Shown here: positions 6,990 through 15,597 of the stretch, in pieces
How positions within the stretch are numbered: the first letter of the stretch is position 1
Layout of the letters: each line of letters opens with the position of its first letter
Assembly (NCBI GenBank): GCA_900768125.1
Contig: CAAGBS010000040.1
Location: 1 to 38,655, forward strand
Reading direction: 5' to 3'
From: Oscillospiraceae bacterium
Lineage (GTDB): Bacteria; Bacillota; Clostridia; Oscillospirales; Ruminococcaceae
Length of the DNA stretch: 38,655 nt
Notes under the pieces: generated by a model
Seen by the model: only the letters and a program-made list of their open reading frames with translations
Database searches by the model: none
What the model was told of the DNA's origin: nothing
Translations under genes and position numbers: made by a program

Positions 6990-8243
6990 TTGCAGAATTA
7001 TTCTCTGACCGAACTGATCGAACCGGACGTTCTCCAGCAGATACAGAATACCTTTTCGGAATATACCGGCATGGCTTCCGTTACTACCGACGCAGACGGA
7101 GTACCGGTGACATCAGGAAGCTGCTTCTCCAGATTCTGCTCGGAAATAGTCCGTGGCTCGAAAAGCGGACTTGCAAAATGCCAGCGAAGCGACCGCAGCG
7201 GCGCAATGGACGCAATGTGCAGGGAATCGCCGGCGGTCTACACATGCCACGCGGGTCTTGTGGATTTTGCTGCCCCGATAATGGTTAACGGCATTATAAT
7301 AGGCTGTTTCATCGGCGGTCAGGTGCTGACCGAAAAGCCGGACGAGCAAAAATGCAGGTCATGCGCCGAGGAGTACGGAATCGACCCGCAGCTTTACATA
7401 TCTGAAATTAATAAATCTTCAAAAACCACGCAGGAGAACGTCGAGCGCTCCGCGAACCTGCTTTTCGGGATATCAAAGGCGCTGTCGGCGATGGCGGCGC
7501 ATAAATGCTCCCAGATCGAAAGCATCAGGAGCATAGAAATAGCCGCGCGTTCCCAGTCAGATTATATCATGGGTCTGACATCAGACCTCACCAGCGTATC
7601 TCTGGATTACATGGAGACCGCGCGGGAAGCGCTTGATTCCGGCGACCCGGCGCAGATGAAGACCGCGCTGGAGACGATAACCAGCAGAGGCACCGGCGCT
7701 TCCGAAATGATACGCGATTCCCTCACCTACCTGCAGATGATAGGCAGGCGGTTCCGTATGAGCGAGGAAGAATATGAGCCGCGCAAGGTTTTCTCGGGTA
7801 TTGTAAAGACCATAAATTCGCGGGCGGATATGGAAGCGGAACTTATTCCGGAACTTGACGAGCGCGTCCCGCAGCTGCTTCTCGGCGACGCGGGCGGTAT
7901 CTGCCAGATCCTCGACAAGCTAGCGGTGCTGCTGAGCGAAAAGGGCAGCCGGAAAATTGAAGTGAATATTTCATCGTCAAGGCATTCCTACGCTGAAATG
8001 CTGAAAATTTCCCTGCGGTCAGCCGATGCGGACATCAACAAGTCTTACGCAGACAAGATACGCAGGATAGTTTCCGCGGACGATAATTACTCTGCTGAAT
8101 CAATGTCGGAACTCAGCCTTTCGATAGTGAAATCACAGCTTCGCTCAATGTCGGGAAAATTCAACATTGAAAACTATAACGGCGTAACCGAGATATCCTT
8201 TACGATACCACAGCTGAAAATAGAGGGAGATGCTTCCAGATGA
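6990..8243 (+). CDS. PocR sensory domain protein with degenerate kinase core
   Basis: The 417-residue soluble protein opens with a PocR-type ligand-binding domain (about 8-170). It contains the cysteine-bearing stretches GSC, RFC, AKCQ, YTCHAG and KCRSC, then the typical PAPI-VNG-IIGCFIGGQV strand region. The second half resembles a histidine kinase. LLGDAGGICQIL (298-308) corresponds to the GD..R..QIL entry to the ATPase domain, and SELSLSIVKSQLRSMSGKFNIEN to the GLGL..K region. The conserved His, the N-box Asn (Asp309 here) and the glycine-rich ATP lid are not seen, so kinase activity is unlikely. The start is TTG at 6990 with GGGGGTG upstream. Its stop overlaps the next start (ATGA), so it is probably a sensor partner of the c-di-GMP phosphodiesterase. 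Confidence 0.82.
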   Translation: MQNYSLTELIEPDVLQQIQNTFSEYTGMASVTTDADGVPVTSGSCFSRFCSEIVRGSKSGLAKCQRSDRSGAMDAMCRESPAVYTCHAGLVDFAAPIMVNGIIIGCFIGGQVLTEKPDEQKCRSCAEEYGIDPQLYISEINKSSKTTQENVERSANLLFGISKALSAMAAHKCSQIESIRSIEIAARSQSDYIMGLTSDLTSVSLDYMETAREALDSGDPAQMKTALETITSRGTGASEMIRDSLTYLQMIGRRFRMSEEEYEPRKVFSGIVKTINSRADMEAELIPELDERVPQLLLGDAGGICQILDKLAVLLSEKGSRKIEVNISSSRHSYAEMLKISLRSADADINKSYADKIRRIVSADDNYSAESMSELSLSIVKSQLRSMSGKFNIENYNGVTEISFTIPQLKIEGDASR

Positions 8244-9910
8244 TATTCGAATATGAATCTTACGTCAAGCTGCTGAATGACTTCATATTAAGCGGCGAAA
8301 AGATAGAAAGTTACCGCGACCCTGCATTCGGGGAGCTTCTTGCGCCGCTTTGTAGTTTCCTGCGCATTTCACGGGTTTCAGTCGCCGTTTACGACAACGA
8401 GTGCGATGTCGATTTAATCAACAGCACGCCTTTCGTGTACTACGATGACGGAAAATCCGACTCCGCACGCACTCTTTCATTCAAAGAAGAATTTTCCGGA
8501 AACTGCGAAGCGTCCTACATATTCTTCCAGCAGAAAGGCGGTCAGAACTGGTCAGACGAGGAGAAAACTCAGATACAGTCCATTGAGAAGCTGATCTATG
8601 TGTTCAATATACGCAGGTATACCACCAACCTTGCGGAAGAACTGGCGATGATGGACAACGAACTTCACGTCTACCCGCTGACTTTCTTCCTGACTACCGT
8701 GAAGACACTGATAAAGCAGCACCGCATTCATGATTTCGGCAGCGCTTACTTTAATCTGCGGCACTTCTCCTCCATCAACGAAAAGCTGGGAAGAGCGGCT
8801 GCAACTGAAGTCATGCGGTCGTTCATCAGCGGCATACAGCAGATGATACTTTTTGAGGAATGCGTATGCAGAGTGGGCGGAGATAATTTCGTGGTACTCT
8901 TCAAGAAAGATAACGTAGACAAGATACGCGATTATCTGTCCGGCAGACACGTAACCTTCAGCGATGGCGGCGAAACAACCCTGACTACCACCGCCGGATT
9001 CTATATGATACCCGAATCAACCGAGACCGCAAGTGACGTCATGGACAGAATAAGCACTGCATATCAGCTTGCAAAGAGCGTTTACAAGCGCCCTTACCTA
9101 TTCTATGACAATGAGATAATGCAGCACCAGACGCATGTAAAAGAGGTCGAGGCGCTTTTCCCGTCCGCTATTTCAAACGAAGAATTTAAGGTATTCTACC
9201 AGCCTAAAACCCAGCTCAACGACTACCAGCTCGCAGGAGCGGAAGCGCTCTGCAGATGGTTCAGGAATGGCAAGGTTGTGCCGCCCGGGGACTTTATCCC
9301 TGTGCTGGAGGGCAGCAAGGCAATTTGTACGCTTGATTTCTACATGCTCGAACATGTGTGCCGCGATATCCGCAGGTGGCTGGACGAGGGGCGCGAGGTA
9401 GTCAAGGTATCGGTGAATCTTTCAAGGCTGCACCTTGGCGACACCGATCTGCTGGAGTCTATTCTCAGCATAATCGACAAGTACAGTGTGCCGCATCACT
9501 ACATCGAAATCGAGCTTACCGAAACCACCACGGACGTTGACTACAAGGAACTGAAAAAGATAGTCTACGGTCTGCGGGAGCAGGATATCAGCACCTCGGT
9601 GGACGATTTCGGGGTTGGCTATTCATCGCTGAACCTAATCCGCGAAATGCCGTGGAGCGTCCTGAAAATCGACAAGAGCTTCCTGCCGACTCACGAGGAG
9701 AATCAGGACCCGTCAAAGGTGAAAATGCTGCGGCACATCATCACGATGTCGCAGGACCTGGGGCTTGAATGCATAGTCGAGGGCGTTGAGACCGCAGAGC
9801 AGGTCAAGCTGCTGAAAGACTGCAAATGCTTCCTCGCGCAGGGGTACTACTTCGACAGACCGCTTCCCGTCAAGGAGTTTGAGCTGAAGCTGGAAAGCGC
9901 AGCAGGATAA
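8240..9910 (+). CDS. c-di-GMP phosphodiesterase (degenerate GGDEF + EAL)
   Basis: This 556-residue cytoplasmic protein has an N-terminal region of about 130 residues (possibly GAF-like), a GGDEF-fold domain (about 145-290) and an EAL domain (about 305-550). The cyclase motif is GGDNF at 213-217, with Asn at the acidic fourth position, so cyclase activity is probably lost. The EAL domain looks intact: EAL (335-337), Asn393, Glu428, Asp455-Asp456, Lys479, Glu514 and Gln534 are all in place. It should hydrolyse c-di-GMP to pGpG. Its start overlaps the stop of the PocR-domain gene by four bases. The likely logic is ligand sensing by PocR that tunes c-di-GMP breakdown. Confidence 0.9.
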   Translation: MIFEYESYVKLLNDFILSGEKIESYRDPAFGELLAPLCSFLRISRVSVAVYDNECDVDLINSTPFVYYDDGKSDSARTLSFKEEFSGNCEASYIFFQQKGGQNWSDEEKTQIQSIEKLIYVFNIRRYTTNLAEELAMMDNELHVYPLTFFLTTVKTLIKQHRIHDFGSAYFNLRHFSSINEKLGRAAATEVMRSFISGIQQMILFEECVCRVGGDNFVVLFKKDNVDKIRDYLSGRHVTFSDGGETTLTTTAGFYMIPESTETASDVMDRISTAYQLAKSVYKRPYLFYDNEIMQHQTHVKEVEALFPSAISNEEFKVFYQPKTQLNDYQLAGAEALCRWFRNGKVVPPGDFIPVLEGSKAICTLDFYMLEHVCRDIRRWLDEGREVVKVSVNLSRLHLGDTDLLESILSIIDKYSVPHHYIEIELTETTTDVDYKELKKIVYGLREQDISTSVDDFGVGYSSLNLIREMPWSVLKIDKSFLPTHEENQDPSKVKMLRHIITMSQDLGLECIVEGVETAEQVKLLKDCKCFLAQGYYFDRPLPVKEFELKLESAAG

Positions 9911-9913
9911 AAT

Positions 9914-9940
9914 AAAGGAGGGTTTTCGCCCTCCTTTTTT
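9914..9940. terminator. Terminator after the EAL gene, usable from both sides
   Basis: AAAGGAGGG (9914-9922) pairs with CCCTCCTTT (9929-9937) around TTTTCG, followed by a T run. On the minus strand it lies just past lrgB with ATTTTA following. Confidence 0.85.
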
Positions 9941-9952
9941 GTATGCCGTTAA

Positions 9953-10645
9953 TCAATAGAAATTCGCAAAAATCGCAGCGCCCGCAACGGTGATTATTCC
10001 CGAAACTGCTATCGAAAGGCTGCTCATCGCGCCCTCCGCTTCGCCTAACTCCATCGCCTTTGACGTGCCTATCGCGTGCGCGGAAGTTCCCAGCGCTATC
10101 CCCTTTGCGACCGGCTCGGTTATCCGGAAAAGCTTCAGCACCAGTTCCGCAAGGATATTTCCGAGAACTCCGGTGATGATTATTACGCCCGCGGTGATGG
10201 AAACTATTCCTCCAAGCTCCTCGGAAACGCCCATTCCTATCGCGGTAGTGATGGATTTCGGCAGAAACGTGATGTACTCCTCGTGGGAGAAGCCGAAAAG
10301 CACCGCAAGTCCGAGAACGGTTCCAAGGCTGGAAAGCACGCCTGCGATTATTCCGGCTATGACCGCCGCAGCGTTGTGCTTCAGCAGGTCGAACTGCTCG
10401 TAGAGCGGCACCGCAAGCGCGACTGTCGCCGGAGTCAGCAGCCAGTTCAGATATTTTGCGCCCTCGTAATAGGTCGGGTAGTCGATGTGGAGCAGCAGCA
10501 GCGCCGGGATAGTCAGAACTATCGATATAAGCAGCGGGTTTATCAGCGGTGACTTGAACTTCTTTTTCAGCACCGCGCCCAGCCAGTAGCTGACAAGGCT
10601 TATCAGAACCCCGAAATACGCCGAACCTGAAAAAAATTCACTCAT
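9953..10645 (-). CDS. lrgB: LrgB-family membrane protein
   Basis: The 230-residue integral membrane protein has the many hydrophobic helices of the LrgB/CidB family, including the conserved segments TTAIGMGVSEELGG and GTSAHAIGTSKAMELGEAEGAMS. With LrgA it forms a system linked to murein hydrolase control, autolysis and, in some bacteria, pyruvate or glycolate transport. The start is placed at 10645 (MSEFF). A longer frame reaching to 10756 exists but that extension lies wholly inside lrgA and is not family-like. ATG and the lrgA stop overlap as ATGA. It is the last gene before the shared terminator. Confidence 0.93.
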   Translation of the reverse strand: MSEFFSGSAYFGVLISLVSYWLGAVLKKKFKSPLINPLLISIVLTIPALLLLHIDYPTYYEGAKYLNWLLTPATVALAVPLYEQFDLLKHNAAAVIAGIIAGVLSSLGTVLGLAVLFGFSHEEYITFLPKSITTAIGMGVSEELGGIVSITAGVIIITGVLGNILAELVLKLFRITEPVAKGIALGTSAHAIGTSKAMELGEAEGAMSSLSIAVSGIITVAGAAIFANFY

Positions 10646-11007
10646 TTTGTACCCGCCTTTCTTTTTTTCGCCCTGATGACCGCCTGGGTCACCAGTCCGG
10701 AGACCGCCATTACCACCACAGTTGAGACTACAGTTACGATTATGAACTGAAGCCATGACGGTGACAGCACCTCCCAGGTGTCAATAAGACCTACCGCCGC
10801 CGGAATGAACATCAGCGGCATTATCTGTATCAGGAACCTGGAAGCGTCCTTTACCTCAGCCAGCGGCACCACTCCGGTCATCAGACCCGTGAAAAGCAGC
10901 ACTATGCCGTAAATCCCAGCCGGTACCGGAATCGGTATCAGCGCGTGAAGTATCTCGCCGATGAAAGTTATCAGCAGAATTATCCCGAATTGCTTTATGT
11001 ACTTCAT
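10642..11007 (-). CDS. lrgA: LrgA/CidA-family holin-like membrane protein
   Basis: This is a 121-residue protein with four hydrophobic segments and a basic C-terminus (RAKKRKAGTK). The early GEILHALIPIPVPAGIYG stretch matches the CidA/LrgA hallmark (small glycine and proline pattern in the first loop). Members are holin-like and act together with LrgB, whose start overlaps the end of this gene. It lies about 40 bases after mntP on the same strand, so mntP-lrgA-lrgB may be one transcript. There is no obvious promoter in the gap. Confidence 0.93.
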   Translation of the reverse strand: MKYIKQFGIILLITFIGEILHALIPIPVPAGIYGIVLLFTGLMTGVVPLAEVKDASRFLIQIMPLMFIPAAVGLIDTWEVLSPSWLQFIIVTVVSTVVVMAVSGLVTQAVIRAKKRKAGTK

Positions 11008-11046
11008 TTTATCTCTCCTGTTTTTGTTCTACTTTATTTTAATGGC

Positions 11047-11610
11047 TCAGAGCCAGCCAAGACCCTCAGCCAGTATTTTTGCTCCGATAAGCACCAGCGT
11101 TATCCCGCCGGCAAGTTCCGCCTTTGACTTGTATTTTGCACCCCAGATACTTCCAAGCTTCACTCCCGCCGCCGAGACCGTAAATGTTACCAGTCCTATC
11201 ACCGCCGCGGACGCTGCAACCGGGGTATCGAGGAACGCAAAAGTCACGCCCACGGCGAGTGCGTCAATGCTGGTCGCCAGCGCGGGAAGAAACATGCTCT
11301 GCGGTCTCAGGGACGGCGATGGAAGTTCGTCTTCTTCCCTGCTGAGCGCTTCGCGTATCATGTTGCCGCCTATTATGGCGAGAAGTCCGCAGGCTATCCA
11401 GTGATCCACCTCGGAGACCAGCCCCGACAGCGTGCTGCCGAGAAGATATCCCAGCACCGGCATGAGCGCCTGGAAAAATCCGAACCACGCCCCGACTATC
11501 ACCATCTGCTTTATTTTTATCCTGCCCAGCGACAATCCCTTGCATACCGACACCGCGAACGCGTCCATCGAAAGCCCCGCCGCCAGAAAAAACACTCCTG
11601 CTGTTCCCAT
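11047..11610 (-). CDS. mntP: MntP manganese efflux pump
   Basis: MntP exports Mn2+ across the cytoplasmic membrane. The 187-residue protein has six predicted membrane helices in two related halves, each with the family aspartate motif (GLSMDAFAVSVCKGL near residue 14 and ATSIDALAVGV near 108). Length fits the family exactly when the ATG at 11610 is used. It has GGAGG five bases upstream. A longer reading frame to 11721 would start inside the promoter and is rejected. A perfect palindrome near the transcription start could be the site of a repressor or metal regulator. The leader is too short for the yybP-ykoY manganese riboswitch. Confidence 0.94.
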   Translation of the reverse strand: MGTAGVFFLAAGLSMDAFAVSVCKGLSLGRIKIKQMVIVGAWFGFFQALMPVLGYLLGSTLSGLVSEVDHWIACGLLAIIGGNMIREALSREEDELPSPSLRPQSMFLPALATSIDALAVGVTFAFLDTPVAASAAVIGLVTFTVSAAGVKLGSIWGAKYKSKAELAGGITLVLIGAKILAEGLGWL

Positions 11611-11638
11611 ATGTCCTCCCCTGTCAAACATGTCCGTA

Positions 11639-11648
11639 ATGTATACAT
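11639..11648. promoter_or_regulatory. Palindrome at the mntP transcription start
   Basis: ATGTATACAT is a perfect 10-bp palindrome 5 bp downstream of the mntP -10 box, at the expected transcription start. It is a candidate operator; no regulator is assigned. Confidence 0.35.
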
Positions 11649-11652
11649 ATTG

Positions 11653-11681
11653 ATTATACATTTTCTGGAATTTTAAGTCAA
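11653..11681 (-). promoter_or_regulatory. sigma-A promoter of mntP(-lrgAB)
   Basis: TTGACT (11681-11676) and TATAAT (11658-11653) are 17 bp apart on the minus strand, giving a leader of under 40 bases. Confidence 0.85.
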
Positions 11682-11724
11682 GGGGAAAAGCACCCTGCTT
11701 TGTCGAAGCTGGTCGTTTCACGGA

Positions 11725-11753
11725 TTGACAACCGGTGAAAAATGTGCTAGACT
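11725..11753 (+). promoter_or_regulatory. Extended -10 promoter of the lipoprotein gene
   Basis: TTGACA (11725-11730), 17 bp, then TAGACT (11748-11753) preceded by TG, which matches an extended -10 element. Confidence 0.7.
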
Positions 11754-11783
11754 ATATGTACTATAATCATGGGGGCGGATTCA

Positions 11784-12614
11784 ATGAAGAAAAGATTTTT
11801 TGCGGCACTGCCGATAATTTTGCTGTGCGGCTGCAGCACAGCGCAGGAGATTTCGGACCATCTGCCGGAAACAACTGAGCAGTATGCAGCCACAGCGGAG
11901 GCAAGCTCGGAGGAATCCGTTTTCGCTGAGACCATGGAAAGCGACCCGGGCGAGCAGGATTTATCCCCCGCAGACCCGCTGAAAGGACTGGATCTCCAGC
12001 CCTCAGACTATTTCAGACCCGGCGTCTACACCTCGGACTACACCGACGACACCGGAAATTTCTACATATTCAGCGACGACGGAATGCACGCCAGGCTTAT
12101 CCCCATGGCGGACGCGGAGGGCGTTGACTTCACCTATTCGATATCCGGCAATACCATGACGATGTATGTCGGCGAGGAACTGACCCCGTATCAGGCGGAA
12201 CTTGAGACCACTGAAGAAGGTCACATCATAATCCACATGACGTTTCTCGGCACGCGGGACGAACTGACCTATCTTTCGGAGATATCCGCCGATAATTTCT
12301 CGTTCTACCCCGCGCGGAAGCTGGCACAGCTAGCAAGGAAGCACTACGAGGACTCCACCGGCGTGAAGCTGGAGGGAGTCGAGTACAAGATAATCGAGGG
12401 GGACATGGTGGTGCTGAATCTCTGGGTGCCCGATGAAAACGGCTGGCGCAGCGATGTGGACAGCTACACGGTGAGCATGTTCACTGCAAAGGGCTGGTCA
12501 AGCATCACGTTTGACGAGATAGACCTCAGCTCCATCGTCCTCGACAGCGAAGAGGCGGTTTCCACCCGGGACGCGGACATTCCAGACGTTATAGAATCAC
12601 CTGCAGCGTACTAA
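11784..12614 (+). CDS. Predicted secreted lipoprotein of unknown function
   Basis: The 276-residue product starts with a lipoprotein signal peptide: a basic KKR start, a hydrophobic core, and LLCGC with Cys17 as the likely lipidated residue. A low-complexity acidic/threonine-rich linker (about 18-75) follows, as is common in surface lipoproteins. The rest is a globular, beta-rich region (PGVYTSDYTDDTGNFYIF, SYTVSMFTAKGW) that I do not recognise. The start at 11784 is chosen over an ATG at 11769 because GGGGGCGG precedes it by five bases. It is a single-gene unit with its own promoter, between mntP and a chemoreceptor. Confidence 0.8.
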   Translation: MKKRFFAALPIILLCGCSTAQEISDHLPETTEQYAATAEASSEESVFAETMESDPGEQDLSPADPLKGLDLQPSDYFRPGVYTSDYTDDTGNFYIFSDDGMHARLIPMADAEGVDFTYSISGNTMTMYVGEELTPYQAELETTEEGHIIIHMTFLGTRDELTYLSEISADNFSFYPARKLAQLARKHYEDSTGVKLEGVEYKIIEGDMVVLNLWVPDENGWRSDVDSYTVSMFTAKGWSSITFDEIDLSSIVLDSEEAVSTRDADIPDVIESPAAY

Positions 12615-12828
12615 TTTTACTACTTTTCAGCATTCCTGTCAATTTCAAATATCACCGCTTCCCGACAGAGACACTTATTTTCAGCGTTTTGGATATTTTC
12701 AACATATTTGTGCCAGGTGATTTGTGCAGTTCCACAACATCATCAACCGCTTTATTTTCTTGTGTAAACGATTATTTTTCACAGGCGTAATTTTAGACAA
12801 ATTTATGTGATGATTTTTTAAAATATTG
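12615..12828. other. AT-rich intergenic stretch
   Basis: About 210 bases between the lipoprotein gene and the chemoreceptor promoter. I see no gene, no clear terminator hairpin and no tRNA. It is markedly AT-rich compared with the flanking genes. Confidence 0.4.
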
Positions 12829-12857
12829 TTGAATTTTTCAAAAAGATATGCTATAAT
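12829..12857 (+). promoter_or_regulatory. Extended sigma-A promoter of the chemoreceptor gene
   Basis: TTGAAT (12829-12834) and TATAAT (12852-12857) are 17 bp apart and TGC precedes the -10. This is a housekeeping promoter rather than a flagellar sigma-28 type. Confidence 0.8.
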
Positions 12858-12918
12858 ATACTTAATAACACGGACGGCTCAAATAAAAGCCAGTCCACAT
12901 ATCCGGAGGGCAAATGTC

Positions 12919-14985
12919 ATGAAAAGCATAACGAAAAAAATCCCCAAAACTCAGAATGCGCCTAAAGCGCCAAAGCCCCGCAAGGAACCTAAGGTAAAAG
13001 CGGTCAAGGCTCAGAAGAGTGCGAATACCCCGAAGGAGAAAAAACCGCGCGCTACAAAAATCAAATACCGTATCCTGCGGCTTGCGATAATGAGCGTTTC
13101 TCTGTGCGTGATTGCCGTGCTGACAGTAATGAGCATATTCATTTCGAATGCGTATATGTCCAGCTACAACGACCAGACAAAGGCGCTCGCGCAGTCCTAT
13201 GGCGAGATCATTTCAAATACCATCAATTCGCTCACCCTGGAACTGCAGTCCGCGGGCGGAAACCAGACAGTCCTCAACCAGATGATACCTCTCGCCGAGC
13301 GCAAGAAGAACCTCCAAACGCTTGCTGCTACCGCGCTTTTCAAGGATTATTCCATTGCGTATCACGATGGAAGTACATACAACGACACTGATATTTCCGA
13401 CCGTGAGTACTTCCAGAAAGCCTACAACGAAGACCAGATATCCATTTCCCCGCCGGTCATCAGAAAAACTGACGGCACTGTAACAACAATGATGGCGGCA
13501 CCGACCAGCTACAGCGGCATGAAATACGTCATCTATGGCGGGCTCGACTCCACCATGTTCTCCAACGGGCTGGACAGGATAGACATGGGCAAGGGCAGCA
13601 ATATCATCGTGCTTGACAGGAACGGTCAGGTCATTGCGGCTTCCGACACCTCGCTCGTCATGAACATGACGAACTACCTCCAGAGCGATATCGCAGGAAA
13701 TGTTCAGCTTGCAAACGCAATGCTCTCCGATTCCGAAGGCTCGATCATCTACTCAAACGGCACCGACCTCATGCTCGCCTACTACATGCCTATCAGCGGC
13801 ACGGACGGCTGGACGATAGCGGTAAGCGGCAACTACGACCAGATAATCTTTAACGTAGTTATTGACATAATCATCAGTCTTGCGATCTCTCTGGCGCTCA
13901 TCATACTGGGGATCTTTATCTCCAACAATGTTGCAAAGAAGATCTCTGATCCTATCGTAAAGTCCAGCGAACGCCTGAAGCTTCTCTCCGAGGGCGACGT
14001 TACTACTCCGTTCACTGTTGAAGCTCCCTCAGATGAAACGCTTGTCCTGGAGCAGTCCCTTTACAGCACTGTCGAGACGCTGCGCACCTATATTCACGAT
14101 ATCCGCGACGTGCTCGAGCCGCTCGCAGACGGCGACCTGACAGTTTCTTCCGACATTGCGTACAAGGGCGACTTCGTGACGATAGGCTCTTCGCTGAACC
14201 AGATATCCTCCGCGCTCAATTCCGCCATGGCAGCGGTAAAGAACAGCGTAAGCAATATCCAGTCCGGTTCGGAGCAGGTCGCAGAGGGCTCTGCAAGCCT
14301 TTCCGAAACGGCTGTCAAGGAAGCCGAAGCAGTCGATAAGATATCCAACACCATCGGCGCTATCCAGGAAAAGGCAAACCACACTGCGAATACCTCCGCA
14401 AATGTCGCAGCACTCGCCCAGGAAGCTAACAGCAGCGCCCATGAGGGCGGCGAACTGATGCAGCAGCTTCTTGAAGCAGTCGAGAACATCAGGGAGAAGT
14501 CCGCTTCCATTAAGAACATAATCAAGACCATAGAAGATATCGCATTCCAGACCAACATTCTGGCACTGAACGCTTCCATCGAAGCCGCAAGAGCCGGCGA
14601 GGCAGGAAAGGGCTTCGCAGTCGTTGCGGACGAGGTCGGGAACCTCGCAGCCAAGAGCGCAGAAGCGGCGCAGAACACCACGAGCCTTATCAACGCTTCT
14701 CTCGCCGCAGTAGAAAAGGGTACTCAGCTTGCCGATAACGCTCACACCGCGATGACAAGCATCGTCAACGGCATAAGCAAGATATCCGATGAAATGCAGG
14801 CGATCACCGAAGCCGCTGCAGAACAGCAGGCAGCAGTCAGCGAGATCACCGAGGGTATCTCGCACATCGAAGCCGGAATGCACTCCACCACCGCGACCGC
14901 AGAGGAGAGCGCAGCTTCCAGCGAGGAGTTGTCCGCACTCGCAGCAACGCTCGCAGGCGAAGTCGAGAAATTCATCACCGAATAA
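12919..14985 (+). CDS. Methyl-accepting chemotaxis protein (dCache-type)
   Basis: This is a 688-residue transmembrane chemoreceptor. A cytoplasmic N-terminal extension of about 50 residues is rich in Lys, Pro and Ala. TM1 lies at about 54-77 and an extracytoplasmic double-Cache domain at about 80-310 (the DREYFQKA motif is typical). TM2 follows at about 313-345, then a HAMP domain, then the signalling coiled-coil with the conserved tip EDIAFQTNILALNASIEAA from residue 540. No C-terminal CheR-tethering pentapeptide is seen. The start uses CGGAGGG upstream at 12904-12910. An in-frame ATG further up lies in the promoter and is rejected. The ligand is unknown; Cache domains commonly bind amino or organic acids. 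A perfect hairpin terminator follows. Confidence 0.92.
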   Translation: MKSITKKIPKTQNAPKAPKPRKEPKVKAVKAQKSANTPKEKKPRATKIKYRILRLAIMSVSLCVIAVLTVMSIFISNAYMSSYNDQTKALAQSYGEIISNTINSLTLELQSAGGNQTVLNQMIPLAERKKNLQTLAATALFKDYSIAYHDGSTYNDTDISDREYFQKAYNEDQISISPPVIRKTDGTVTTMMAAPTSYSGMKYVIYGGLDSTMFSNGLDRIDMGKGSNIIVLDRNGQVIAASDTSLVMNMTNYLQSDIAGNVQLANAMLSDSEGSIIYSNGTDLMLAYYMPISGTDGWTIAVSGNYDQIIFNVVIDIIISLAISLALIILGIFISNNVAKKISDPIVKSSERLKLLSEGDVTTPFTVEAPSDETLVLEQSLYSTVETLRTYIHDIRDVLEPLADGDLTVSSDIAYKGDFVTIGSSLNQISSALNSAMAAVKNSVSNIQSGSEQVAEGSASLSETAVKEAEAVDKISNTIGAIQEKANHTANTSANVAALAQEANSSAHEGGELMQQLLEAVENIREKSASIKNIIKTIEDIAFQTNILALNASIEAARAGEAGKGFAVVADEVGNLAAKSAEAAQNTTSLINASLAAVEKGTQLADNAHTAMTSIVNGISKISDEMQAITEAAAEQQAAVSEITEGISHIEAGMHSTTATAEESAASSEELSALAATLAGEVEKFITE

Positions 14986-14990
14986 GTCAA

Positions 14991-15016
14991 AGGCTCCGGA
15001 GTTAACTCCGGAGCCT
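14991..15016 (+). terminator. Perfect palindrome after the chemoreceptor gene
   Basis: Two 13-base arms are fully complementary with no spacer (centre GTTAAC), followed by GATTTTA. A second hairpin follows at 15023. Confidence 0.75.
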
Positions 15017-15022
15017 GATTTT

Positions 15023-15056
15023 ATCCCCGTCCGGAAAGAACGGGGATATTTTTATT
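15023..15056 (+). terminator. Second terminator hairpin
   Basis: ATCCCCGT (15023-15030) pairs with ACGGGGAT (15040-15047), followed by ATTTTTATT on the plus strand. It lies at the end of the convergent minus-strand operon too. Confidence 0.65.
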
Positions 15057-15597
15057 CATCGTCTTCGTAGTCGTCCGGGGCGTAATCCTCCGGGAAATTC
15101 ACAGTCCCGTCAAACAGGAACGCTTCCCTTTTATCGCGGACGTAATCGCGCAGGTACTGCTCCAGTTCATGCTCGCGGTCATAGAATCTGCTGTCGAGGT
15201 CCTCGAAATCCGCGTTATGCATGCTCATTTCATGCCAGCGGGTCTCGCGGTCCTTGGACGGACAGCCGCCTATCCGCTGCGCCGCTTCCTCCAGTATCGC
15301 CGCGAAAGTCTCGCAGCCTATCTCGCGGAGACCCTCCAGCGCTATCTCCCAAACTATACCAGTATCGTTATAGAAAAACTGATCGTGTCCCCCGTTCTCC
15401 ACCTCGGCGCAGTACCACTGTATCGCCCAGACGAATTTCTGCGGTTCGGTAAAATTTTCGAGCGCGTCTAACATCTCAGTCTCGCCGTCATAAATGCTGA
15501 CTTTCCACCACAGCGGCGTTATTACCGATTGGATATCCCCATCGTCTATCTGCTCGTCAGTCACGCGGTATCGCCTGGGAACCATCTCAAAGTTCAT
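15052..15597 (-). CDS. DMP19/DUF4375-like protein
   Basis: This is a 181-residue acidic, soluble protein. The central motif VENGGHDQFFYNDTG followed by ALEGLREIGCETFAAILEEA is the recognisable core of the DMP19/DUF4375 family. The eukaryal-virus member of this family is described as a DNA-mimic, but bacterial members have no settled function. The start has a strong AGGAGGAG site. It overlaps the end of the small membrane protein gene by 11 bases, making it the last gene of a coupled set of three with an ABC-F ATPase. Confidence 0.82.
   Translation of the reverse strand: MNFEMVPRRYRVTDEQIDDGDIQSVITPLWWKVSIYDGETEMLDALENFTEPQKFVWAIQWYCAEVENGGHDQFFYNDTGIVWEIALEGLREIGCETFAAILEEAAQRIGGCPSKDRETRWHEMSMHNADFEDLDSRFYDREHELEQYLRDYVRDKREAFLFDGTVNFPEDYAPDDYEDDE

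Noticed and set aside
11611..11658. yybP-ykoY manganese riboswitch before mntP
   Set aside because: The leader is under 40 bases, too short for that structure.
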